Origin: Dromaius novaehollandiae
Lineage: Eukaryota > Chordata > Aves > Casuariiformes > Dromaiidae
Assembly: GCF_036370855.1 (NCBI RefSeq)
Contig: NC_088098.1
Coordinates: forward strand, 200,429,336 to 200,493,335
Length of the DNA: 64,000 bases
Direction of reading: 5' to 3'
This document shows positions 12,914-23,088 of this stretch, one piece after another. Position 1 is the first letter of the stretch. Each line of letters starts with the position of its first letter. The translations under genes were made by a program, and so were the position numbers. Under the pieces are notes generated by a model. That model was not told where the DNA came from. It saw only the letters and a list, made by a program, of their open reading frames with translations, and did not search any database.

Positions 12914-15900
12914 CTGAAAAAGAAAAGTATATAATGGAACTTAAGAAAGAATTCTAGACTTTTTTTAATCTTTAAAAATGATTGCATACTGCTAAAACAG
13001 TAATCACTATCAACTCTAAAAGCACAGAAACCTAAGTTATTGGCTTTTAAACTCTGCAATATGTACAGGCTTCTTCTGCTGTACATTGAACACACAGCCA
13101 TGAAAAATAAGAAAAAAACCTTGAGGTTTGTGCTTTGTCACTATAAGCTATGAAAGATCCTGATGCTTCACTTTTCACTGAAGTGTCAGAGCTCCTTTAT
13201 TTTAGACACAGTATTTGTATTTTTAGCAAATAAAAAGGCTTATGTTAAATACTTCGCACCTTTCTACAGACTCTTGGTTTAGATTTATGAAACTGTAATT
13301 TTCTGATTGTTGTTATTTAGGTTAAATTTAAAAATTTCCTATTTATGGTTAGAGTTTTCAGGACATTTTATTAGTTTCAAAATGTAATTCTCCTCTCTCC
13401 CTTTTCTCACAGTAACGGAAACGCTCCAAAAACTTTCTGCATCTTTGAGCACAGATCATAACAGATCATGCAAAATAGATTTCATTCTCTTATGACTTCA
13501 CTTTATAAATTTTAGTTCTAGTGAAGTTCATTTGAAGTTTGATGCTTGTGTCAAAAGAAGAAGGCTTCACATATCTTCCTGCTTTGTTTTTTGGATAGTT
13601 ACATACATTTAAGAAAAACTTCCCTCACACTCAGCATAAATATATCCTATTTCTAAGACTAACACTTCTGCTATGGAAAAATAAAGGGATTTTTGGTGTC
13701 CCATATTATGCCATTTCACATTAGTACTAAAGTAAAGCTGTTAATATGCTAACAATTAAGATATAGTTTGTTTTTAAATAGATTATTCTTTCATATGGTA
13801 AATGGGGAAAACAAGAAAAACTTGGCAGATTTCTTCCCTGTCATCCAACAAGAGACACAAATAAAACAAACGAAGGCTAATGCAACACCTATGTTTTAGT
13901 GTGAAACCGACGTTTAAGAAAAGCATGTTTAATATTACCCTTAACCTTTGTAATAATTGTAGACTTTGAGTAATCTACCACATAGAATGTGTACAGGCTT
14001 GAAAATTAAGTCACACCCAAGACAACGCTAACCTGAAGAATCAAATATTAAAACCAAAATTTGAGAGTGGCCATATTAACACTTTGGTAAACCAGTTATA
14101 TTGGAACTGGCTATAGAAGAGAAAGTGCTTTTATTGTAATTTAAGTTGTAGCTTGTTTTGAAAAGTGACAAATATATTTGTTGATCTAGACTTAATATAC
14201 TTGCCATAACTGTAAAATTACTTGGCAGCAGTATGCGCCATGATTCATTTTGATGTCATGCTCAATCCTTACCAAATAAACCCTCAGTCCATGTTTGGGA
14301 AGACAGCCGCAAGCTACTTCGAACAATGATTTAATTCCAAAACTATAATCAATAATGAAGCATTGACTTTGTTTATCTGCAGAATTCAACAGAACCATAC
14401 ATGATAATAAAATTCAGAAATCTTCATACATCTTTACCAAGCATTATTAAAGTTGCACAGTTGCCATCAATGGATAACCTCCAGCAAACCATGCTGCAAT
14501 GGTTCAAGAAATTACCACATTCATTCTTCTCTGCTCAACGTTACCACCTCCCATAGCAGAAACAAGACGACAGGCACCCACTTCTTAAATACATTAGTGC
14601 AAATGCTATCATCTTCACTGAAAGTCAGCTTCATCAGAAGTTTAAGACTGCTGGGTTTGCAGTAGTTGGAGAGGTAGAGGTTCACATTCTCACAGCCAAA
14701 GCAAACCAGTGACAGTAACCTCTTTAAAAAAAAAAAAAAAAAAAAAACTGCTTCCGAAAGCCCTTCCAGTTTTCACAGAAATACACTCATTTCCTGAAAC
14801 ATTATTTCTGTCAAGGTGAAACATGATCCAAATACGAATACAATGGTACTTGCACTTGCAGGGATCCTCTACCCAAAATATAGGCATGTCAAGTACTAAA
14901 TATTTTCCAATATCCAAAATATACTCTCTTCTCTATTATGGGATGAGATGATCACAAGCAACACAGACCAAATAGCAAGATGTCTAGTCACAATCCCCTG
15001 AGATCACAGGAACCTTTGTAAAAGACAAGTCACCTCTCCCCTTAAGCCAGTTTTCAAAACATACTTGAAACTGTCTTCACCTGTGTTATCTGGGATAATA
15101 CCACAGTAAACTGAATCTGGAAACAAAACTGACTGAAAATCAACCTTTACAGGTCAATGACCATATGGATGCCAGAAGTGGTACAAAGACAGAACTGCTC
15201 ATTACAACATATTTATATCAGCTTAAAACAATCATGTTACTGCGTCTTTATGATACAATTTCATGAGCAGCATAAACTGACCTAATTCTAATAGAAAAAA
15301 AAGTGGTTTGGGGCAATCCCCACTCGGATTGTCCTACCATCATGCTTACACTGGTATTAATGCAAATCAACTAATTTTGCTAACGTGGCTGAAAACCAAT
15401 CATGAAAAGAAAGTAGTCTCAGACGGATCAGCAACCAAAACTGACTTGAGTGGCTGCAAAAGTGACACCGGCCACAACAACAAAAACCCACAAGACATGA
15501 ATGGGGTCACCCTTTTAGCAGTAACAGCATTAGCTTCAGCCTGTTGTGGAACTGCATCTTGACTGCTCATGCCTAACCTGTGCAGCATGCAAGAAGGGAA
15601 CAAACTGAACCACCATCATTGAGTCACTGTCTTTTGTTAAAAAGAATATGCTAGAATAACTACTCTTTTCTACAGGGCCTAATCCAAACTTGGCATTAAC
15701 TGAGACTAAAATTCATTTATTTTCAAAAGCAGAAAAGCAGATCCAAATGAAAGACTAAGAAAGTGTCTCTAACTTTGTAACAATCTTAAATACCATGCAC
15801 ATGGCCAAAAAGTTTAATTTACAAATCACTGAAGCTTTACTACGTATAAGTCTGACTGGAAAATATCTATGTACATATGCAGTTCTGAGAGTAATGAGAC

Positions 15901-18684
15901 TAGTTACACATTCAAACCATACACTGTACAGATCTTTTGAATGACTGACAGATACCATTTAAAAAACAGAAAAAAGAAAATTGAACCTGCACGAAACAAT
16001 ATTTAGGCTTTATGAATCTGAAGTAACATTGTTTTTGTCTACCCAGACATCATCTGAGTGGAAAAAACATATACTGTAATCTAATCACAGACAATTAACA
16101 TGAAATGCACGCCAGGTCTGTGCACGCATAAATAGTCTCAGAATTATCAGAAAGAACTAAACATGTTTTGTGTAATCTGCATAAAGCATGAAATCTGAGC
16201 ATGAATTGCAATATAACCCTTTTCCCCAGCTGTAAAATACAATTCCTTTCTTCACATTGTTGTCACAGTACTATTAGCTTTATTATCAAACTTCACTAGG
16301 ATACACTCAATTAGCAACCCTGCAATTTCACTGAAGAGCACCACAGAATCGTGAATGAGTTCACTGGTCCTCCCATGCAAAAAGAATATGTACTCCAAGA
16401 ACTCTGACAGCTACCTCTTCCCCCCTAAAAGAAGTATTCTTTGGAATTTTCAACTATTATTCCCAAATTAAGAACCACCTCTTATATTTCCCCCCCAAAA
16501 CACAAAGATAACAACTGTAGCCCAGTGCTGCACATGAAGAGATCAACTCTATTATTTCCAGATTTTTCTTAAATGGTTCATCCAACAGTCCTGTTCAAGT
16601 ACCAGAAGAATCTCATAAGTGAAATTACTACGCTAGCACTAACAAGCCTTGTGTAAAAATTCACAAGTCATAAATCTGAATCAATACTTTGAATGTGGTA
16701 AAGTAATTATGTTGTGCAGCAAAAACACTAATCTAAACTGATGCAAAAGAATTCTGAGATAAATATTGTTCATTATGAAACAAAAAGGGGAAAATGGATT
16801 AAAAAAATGGACAGAAAGTAACAAACCCAGGAATGAAAACATAACGCTTGATGCTTCACTGAAACCTTTGAAAACTTCTGCTTGCAAAAATCACCTCAGC
16901 TGATGATTTTACCTAGCTAGATGTTGATCCTTTAGACATAAATACAGGTGAATGCTTTTACATATATAAATAACGATAGATCTTTTTACTAGACTAACGC
17001 TGACTGATTATATATAAAGTTCAGAAACTGGTCTTGAATAGTATGACTTCTGGAAAAGGTAGGACTAGAACTTGAACGTAAACTGGGAGAGTACTGATAC
17101 ATGGAAAAAAAACCAAAAACAGAAACCCCCCCCAAGGATTGTTTATCCCCAGACTTGCTCAGCCAGGTTATGACAGGGACTATGTGAACAATACATCTGA
17201 AAAACTTGCCTGTACAACTTGTTTTGCTGGTATGCTTGTGCAATACATAACTTCCTGGTTCGTTTATAAATCTTTATGAGGTCTGCATGTGAAAGACCTG
17301 AGGGATTAGAAGTCTTGTAGTATAATTAGGTGAGGGAATGTTTTCCCTGTCGAGCATTTTTTTCTCCCATTTTCACCCTATTCAATAATTTAAAAAATTA
17401 TAAAATCTTGAAAATACTTTACCAAGACATTCTGACTTTTTTAAAATGAAAAAGAGAGAAACAAAGACTTCAAAATAAGTTAGGGCACTCACTCAATGAA
17501 GATCTATTTTCAAGACACTAGGCAGAGTCATTCAGAGAAAAGATCTAAGTCTACACTTTACATACCTCATACAAGAGTCCTAGACTAAGAAGTCTGTCTC
17601 TCTGTATTAAAACTATCCACAAGAACAAAGTAGAGGAACAGCTACAGAAGAGTTTGAAAGCAAACTGTTGGAAACAGCTTTGATGGCTAGGGCATTTCTC
17701 AACCCTCTGGAAACAGGCTAGGCTACACGTCTGACACTGGACCGCTGATCCTGTTTTGAGTCAAAGAAACTTCTCTGACAATCAGGTCAATCGGGCTTTT
17801 ATAACTTCTGTATTTTGAATACTGAAAGCTAACTGTAGGCTCTGATCTATCTTTGAATACAGAAGCTGCAAACTAAGAAGGCCATGCATTAAACTGTCCA
17901 CATATGCAAAGTTGCAAATGCATCGTTGTGGACTGCAGACTATTAAACATCAACAGAGGTAGCTCATGTTGTAACACACACTCATACATACTGTATTTTT
18001 TTTTTGCACACTTAGATGCACGAGTGCTCCTCCTACACCAAAGGCAGAGATCTTCAGCCTCTACAGAAAAACTAGTTAGACTCTCTACAAAAAGAGGTGA
18101 CAAGCACCGTATGTAACATTGACAAGGTGGCAGTCATTGAGAAGGACGTTTAAAGCAATACATACAGCCCAGTTCAGCTCGCCCAGCACGCGGAGCCCTG
18201 CCAGCCGTGCCCCCGGGCGCCCTCCCTGCCTCCCGGACCGCACACGGCGCTGGCCCCGCAGCGGACGGTGCGGCACGGCCAGGGGCCTAACCGGGGTCAG
18301 AGCCGGCCGGGCCGCCGGGCACCCCGGCCCCTCGCACAGCCGGCCTGAGGAAGGGCCTCGCCCCGGAGGCCGGTAAACGGCTCCTCCCGCCGCCGGGCGA
18401 GCGGGCCGCGGCGGGGAGGAGGGGGAGGAGGAGGAGGAGGAGGAGGAGGAGGAGGAAGCCGGGCCGAGTCGCGACGGGGATGGCGAAAGCAGATCGCGGC
18501 GGCGGGGCACGGCGCGACGAGCGACCGCGGAAGGTCACGCAGCCCCGGCCCGGCTCGGCCGCCCCCGCCCCGCCACGTACGGCGCTTGCGGCAAGGCCCG
18601 CGCGGCGCTCCAGCCCGGCCCGGCGCCGAGCCGCCGCCACCAGCCCGCCCCCGGCCTCGCCCCGCCGGCGCGGATCCCCCTTAC
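12914..18684 (-). other. FDX1: FDX1 intron 1
   Basis: This intron of 5771 bases separates the presequence exon from the mature ferredoxin. It has GTAAGG donor and TTTTTCAG acceptor ends. Its first 500 bases (18180-18684) belong to the CpG island and include a GGA repeat. The rest is AT-rich with short homopolymers (A-tract about 14725-14747). I recognise no other gene in it. Confidence 0.85.
18412..18457. repeat. (GGA)n purine tract
   Basis: A purine-only run with about ten consecutive GGA units lies in FDX1 intron 1, roughly 230 bases after the exon 1 donor. On the FDX1 sense strand it reads TCC repeats. Such mirror-symmetric purine tracts can adopt triplex structures. Confidence 0.9.
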
Positions 18685-18845
18685 CTGAGCGCCGCCCGCG
18701 CAGACAGGCCGAACGGCCGGGCTGCCCCCGCCGCAGCGGCAAGGCCCGGCCTCGCCCCGGCGGCCGGCGAGGTGGAGAGGAGCCAGCGGCGGGAGGCGGC
18801 GGCGGCGGCGGCCCGGAGGAACCGGAGGGGCCCCGGGGCAGCCAT
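18685..18845 (-). CDS. FDX1: FDX1 (adrenodoxin) coding exon 1, start codon and mitochondrial presequence
   Basis: Ferredoxin 1 is a soluble mitochondrial-matrix [2Fe-2S] protein. It carries electrons from NADPH-adrenodoxin reductase to mitochondrial cytochromes P450 (steroid, bile-acid and vitamin D metabolism), and also supports protein lipoylation. This exon gives the ATG at 18845-18843 (G at -3 and G at +4, a good Kozak context) and 53 codons plus two bases before a GTAAGG donor. The peptide MAAPGPLRFLRAAAAAASRR and its continuation is rich in Ala, Arg and Ser with no acidic residues, a typical matrix-targeting presequence. Splicing through exons 2-4 gives exactly 531 coding bases, 176 residues plus stop, close to the 184 of human FDX1. 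No ATG in frame lies closer upstream. The presequence itself is poorly conserved, so the exon call rests on position, phase, donor and composition. Confidence 0.93.
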
Positions 18846-18970
18846 GACGCGGCGGGGGGGCGGGAGGGAGGCCGGTGCCCTCCGCGCCGCGCGCTGCACC
18901 GGGGGGCGGGGCGGGGGCAAAGTCCCGCCGCTCCCTGCTCCGGCGCCAGCTGCGGCGATTCTCTGAGCCG
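18846..18970 (-). other. FDX1: FDX1 5' UTR (start approximate)
   Basis: This GC-rich sequence lies immediately upstream of the FDX1 ATG on the minus strand and includes a GC box. The transcription start cannot be fixed from sequence alone. The far limit given is an estimate. Confidence 0.4.
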
Positions 18971-18998
18971 CCTACGCCCTCTACGCAGCGCAGTCCCC

Positions 18999-19010
18999 GC
19001 CCCCTTGTGG
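18999..19010 (-). promoter_or_regulatory. CTCF-like core in FDX1 promoter
   Basis: The minus strand reads CCACAAGGGGGC. This fits the CTCF core CCASYAGRKGGC with one mismatch, at the Y position. It overlaps an Sp1-type GC box, so GC-rich composition alone could explain it. Confidence 0.35.
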
Positions 19011-19250
19011 CGGCCGTACGAGGTAACGGGTCGGCGAGGCGCGCGGGTTCGGCCGCTGCGGGTTCGCGCGAAGGGAAGGGCGGCGGTTACGCAAAGTGCG
19101 CAGCGCTGTGCTGCGGGCAGGGCCGCGGCGTTACGGAAGGTGCGCAAGGCGCCGCGGCCTTGAGGGGCCGTGCTGGCGCGCCGGCTCTGCTGTGCGCCGC
19201 TGCCGCCTCCCTCTCAACCTCCCTGTTGCTCCCCCAGATCACAGCATAGC

Positions 19251-20954
19251 CCAGTTAAAGCTCCGTGATTCCCAAACCGAAGCCCTAGCCCTTTTCTCTG
19301 GGCTAAGGCGGTCCGTGGTGCCCAGAGGGCCGTGCAGCCCTCCATGCTGGGCCCTGAAGGGATGTCATGGCGGCTGCATGCACCCTCTGGGCACACTGGC
19401 CCTTTGCAGGCCGGGGCCCCAAAAAGTCCTCACCCAGCCCCGAAGGACTCTTCTCCGTGGCCTGGCCCGTGACACTGGGGTTGTTGACTCCGGGCGGGTA
19501 ACATTAGCGCAGGTCTCTGTGCTGTGCGCCCGTGGGTGGTCCGGGCAGGACGAGGGGAAATGCCCCCATGCTTGTTACCAGTTCTGACAGAAAGCCAGCT
19601 TCTAAGCCCCAGGCATCAGCCAAGGAACAGCAATGCCATGGGAGGTTTTAACAAGAGCATAAGTGAATAATACCAGGAATTTTTGAGATTTCCTGAGCCA
19701 TCATGGGTGGTACATGTAAACTTAATTTGGCTCTGCAATGTATGCTTTGCTATACAGGTTTTGATTACGTGGTTACATAGATCCCCTACACCCATCAGGC
19801 TTAGACCGGAGAGTGATGCGTGAATGAGGAAGAAATGCAGGATTTACTTTTAAATAATGTATTTAATCAGGAGTGAAAATAAATAGGGAGCAAGGAGGAA
19901 ATGTTGTTTACCCCTGATCTTGATGAGGTAGACAAGATTGCTCCTCATGCCTTATGATTTCAGGACTGCATTTTTGTTGCCGCAGGGTAAGGTCAAGGAG
20001 GGAGATAGCACACTTACACTGGTGTATTTTCTTTAAGCAAGGGAGAAGGTTGTGGCGGGAATGTCAAGAGCCTCCAGAGTGTTCAGCTGTAAACCAAGTA
20101 ACCTAAATGTGCGGGCATTCAGTGCTTTACGTGCATAGCTCCTACCCTCTAACTAGGTAAGTTAGATTCTCTATTACTGGACAAGAATCCCTTCACCTAC
20201 TACAAAAAGGGACAACATAATACTTTGCATAGTCTGAATCTTCTGTTTTAAGCTTTATTTCAATTGTTGCTATGTCAAAGTAGCTTTTATAACACTTGCT
20301 CTGGATATATCCCTTACCTGAAATTTGTTTCTCATCATCCTTTACAATCCAATATTCTTTTCATACAGGCAGATTTATTGGTCTTCCTGCCTAGACTTAG
20401 CACAGCGTTTTAAATGTATTAAAATTACCTGGATACAAAGTATCTCTAAATTTCAAGTTTCTTGAGACTGACCATTTTTTTCTAGGCATTTCTTTAAAAA
20501 CTTTATCTATCACAGAGGCTTCAGTAACTGAAATCAGCAGGGTTGCCACTGTGTAGTACAGGCAGAATCTTCACCTATTTTATTTTGATTACGAGCAAAA
20601 TAATTTCATTTGTTGTAATATAATGTTTATAGAGTTGCATGTGTTAAATGTAACTGAAATCAATGCACTAATATGTTTATTCAATCATAAGTTAAAAAGA
20701 ATGAAGTTAACATACTCACTTGAATATATCATAGAGCAGTTACTGAAATAAAGAGTCTGAGGGCTGGATCCTTAGCTAGTGCATTGGTATCTCCTCACTC
20801 ACACAGAGCTCTGTTTCATTAGGTTTCACTTTGCAACACCAGAGAATGTGGCCACGTAGCATGTGTTTATCTGAACATTATTGCTGCAGTATAGGATCAC
20901 ATATGCATACTTGTATGGCAGTATATAACTAGCTACCTACAGGTTTATCTGGGT
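19251..20954. other. FDX1-RDX intergenic spacer, left part
   Basis: GC content falls from the edge of the CpG island to AT-rich sequence by about 19.6 kb. No gene, tRNA or named repeat could be recognised here. Confidence 0.6.
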
Positions 20955-21870
20955 TTCTAAATTGTAAGGTCAAAAGAGTGCATCAGATTATCTAGTCTGA
21001 CTTTAACCAGAAAGATGCTTGTCATAAATTAATGGTTAATGTAGGAAATGTATCTGAAATGGACCTTCTAATCTGAACCTCTGCTGTCACATGCAATTCA
21101 AGTAACTAAAGGTAGAAGTATTTATCTGTTTCTTAAGGTTTTCTTTGCTGTACTAATCCCACTGAAACACAGTCCTAAAACTTCACTCCTCGGAAGGATA
21201 GGGAGCCTATTTATTTACTAATTTCTAATTAATTTATTTATTAATTTAATTTTTAAGTATAGACTGATTTTTACTGATTTGTCCTTGGCTAATGCTGTCC
21301 ATGAGTTTAAATAGTTTTTGTCGTTTTCTTGTGTTCATCCATGGTATATTTGTTATATCCACTGTCAGCTCTTCTGTTTTAGCCTCCCTTGTTATTAGCC
21401 TCCTTTCATAAGACAAGAAACTCTTGCTATTCTCCTGATTATCCTATTGAGCTTTTTTGTGCATATGCTAGTTTGAATTCATCCTTATTAGAAACGACTA
21501 GACTACTAGACTAGTTTATTTAGACTACTACTAGTCTAAAAACTACCGGACTAGTACTATTACTTCAGGTCTTGTACAGTGTCTCTAATGGAAATGCATA
21601 GCCTAATACATCCTAGGATTATGTTTAATTTCCTTTTGTGTAGGCATCAAATTAGTGTCCCAAAATCATTTTGTGATCAGTTGTTAAACCAGATGTCCCC
21701 TGTTGCTTTATGTTAATGAACCCATAGATAAAAGTAAGAATTCTTGGTTCCCCCAAGCTGGACACAGTAAGCTCTTTGAACTTTGCTTCCATCTCCTTGT
21801 ATGCGGGATTTTCATTCATATATCATTTTCATGAATTAAGCCATTTCCATTAATCAACTTTACTTTGTTG
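20955..21870 (-). mobile_element. degenerate CR1/L3-type LINE fragment
   Basis: The plus strand again reads as antisense to the 3' part of a CR1/L3-like LINE. The landmarks are TTGTAAGGTCAAAAGAGTG and ATTATCTAGTCTGAC (3' UTR), then TCCTGATTATCCTATTGAGC. After these come TCTTGTACAGTGT, TACATCCTAGGATTA, a TTTTGTGATCAG block and AATTCTTGGTTCCCCCAAGC. These follow the order of the reverse-transcriptase C-terminus and tail. Divergence is high and the middle is rearranged, so family assignment and edges are approximate. Confidence 0.55.
21497..21560. repeat. ACTAG/CTAGT-rich local repeat with inverted symmetry
   Basis: The tetranucleotide CTAG and its flanks recur several times within about 60 bases. 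One segment has arms TTTAGAC and GTCTAAA around an 8-base spacer. It sits inside the degenerate LINE fragment and looks like a local slippage product. Confidence 0.6.
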
Positions 21871-22119
21871 CCATGTTCAACCTGTGCCATAGCCCTGTTC
21901 CCACCCCTGAGACTGTCAGGTGCATGAGCGCATCACAGCCCCTTTCTAGAAGTTTAGTTGGCTGAGGTAAGGAGTTTAGCCCTCTGCCCCCAAGGTCAGC
22001 TCCTTCCCTTTTAAAAAGCCTAAAAGCAAGGCCCTGCACCTCCTTTTTCTGAGGAACAGCTTTTAGGCTGAGGCTGTTAACATTGACTTTTACCTGCCTG
22101 CACTACATTGCAGCTGTGG

Positions 22120-22400
22120 AGCAGGTATGTCTGCACCTGATTCTCACCCTGACCCGGACCTGCTGGCTTGGCTTCCTGGCTCGGCCACGAACCGGCCTCA
22201 TCACTACGGACTTGCTGGATCATCACTGGACTGTGTCTGACTGTGATCAGTGTTTCTGGACCTGATCCTGACCCTGACTTGCCACTCTACATCCTGGCTC
22301 CTTGTCCTTGAGGTGACTGCTCTACCTGCCTTGTTTTTGCACTTGGCTCCCGGCTCACCTTCCCTTGGGGAGCAGACAGCCCTCGCTGCTTCCTAACACA
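22120..22400. repeat. CTGAC/CCTGG-rich degenerate repetitive segment
   Basis: A pyrimidine-rich, comparatively GC-rich island in AT-rich surroundings, with many copies of CCTGAC, GACCTG, GGCTCC and similar short words. The pattern resembles internal low-complexity parts of some vertebrate retroelements, but I cannot name a family. Confidence 0.35.
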
Positions 22401-22801
22401 GACACACAAACACAGACCCCTGTTACATAGTTCCTTCGTAATTTATAAATAACCTATGCTTTTGTGTGGGAAAAGTTGAAGAAAAGCAGTGATGATGGAG
22501 CAGTTAGGTTAGGGCACCTGGTTGTACAATAGTGAGTGAAATAAAAGAGAGAAAAATTCTAAACAGTCTGTACCTAACATCTCTTTGAATCTCACATAGG
22601 TTTGTTTGCAAATTCACATTGCTTGTCTCCGTTCCATGTTCATCCTAATGATAAACCCTTTAGGGTGTAGATTGCATCTTTCCTTTGTGTTTGTATAGGT
22701 TCTTGCACACTGGGAAGCAGATGTAGTGCAAATATTTTTATAATTATGTTCTCCAATTTTTGACTATTTTTCTTAGTTTGTACATGTAACAGGCCAACAA
22801 G

Positions 22802-22814
22802 CCACTAGATGGCA
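22802..22814 (+). promoter_or_regulatory. consensus CTCF core motif
   Basis: CCACTAGATGGCA matches the vertebrate CTCF core CCASYAGRKGGCA at every position, on the plus strand. It lies in the spacer between the two divergent promoters, about 4 kb from FDX1 exon 1. Occupancy cannot be judged from sequence. Confidence 0.6.
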
Positions 22815-23049
22815 AACAATTTCAGTGAGAAACACATGTATTTGCACAATCTTCTATCCCCAGCTGTGTCAGTGAGACCATGGGGTGTAATCCTATGACG
22901 GTTTATAGGAATCTAGGGTGAAGCTGATATGGTCCTCCTTCAGCACAGTTCCCCAGGCACTCTCTCGCTTTTGCTAGGCTAGTATTCATGCAGCTATGTA
23001 GCTAGCTGTGGAGTGGATTGATGGAGGTGATCTATGCAAAAACTAACCT

Positions 23050-23052
<3 letters not shown>

Positions 23053-23086
<34 letters not shown>
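23053..23086. repeat. A34 homopolymer
   Basis: This is the longest homopolymer I found: 34 uninterrupted A followed by GAAGAAGAAAG. No AATAAA precedes it and no target-site duplication is visible, so evidence for a retroposed transcript is lacking. Confidence 0.9.

Positions 23087-23088
<2 letters not shown>

Larger units (their letters stand above)
18180..19250. promoter_or_regulatory. FDX1: FDX1 CpG-island promoter
   Basis: Base composition changes abruptly from AT-rich to very GC- and CpG-rich across this interval, which surrounds FDX1 exon 1. Transcription of FDX1 should start on the minus strand somewhat above 18845. There is no TATA box near the start codon. GC boxes of Sp1 type are visible at about 18903-18917 (GGGGCGGGGCGGGG) and 18995-19004 (CCCCGCCCCC). 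Long open frames on both strands here are expected from the lack of AT-rich stop codons and are not separate genes. CpG-island promoters are often bidirectional, but no divergent exon can be supported. Confidence 0.85.

Noticed and set aside
18287-19163. Long open frames on both strands (up to 286 codons) around FDX1 exon 1
   Set aside because: They are arginine/proline/alanine-rich products of CpG-island composition, overlap on both strands and show no domain. Only the 18685-18845 minus segment fits the FDX1 exon 1 phase and donor.
23053-23086. A34 tract as the tail of a processed pseudogene
   Set aside because: No open frame, no AATAAA and no target-site duplication were found upstream of it.
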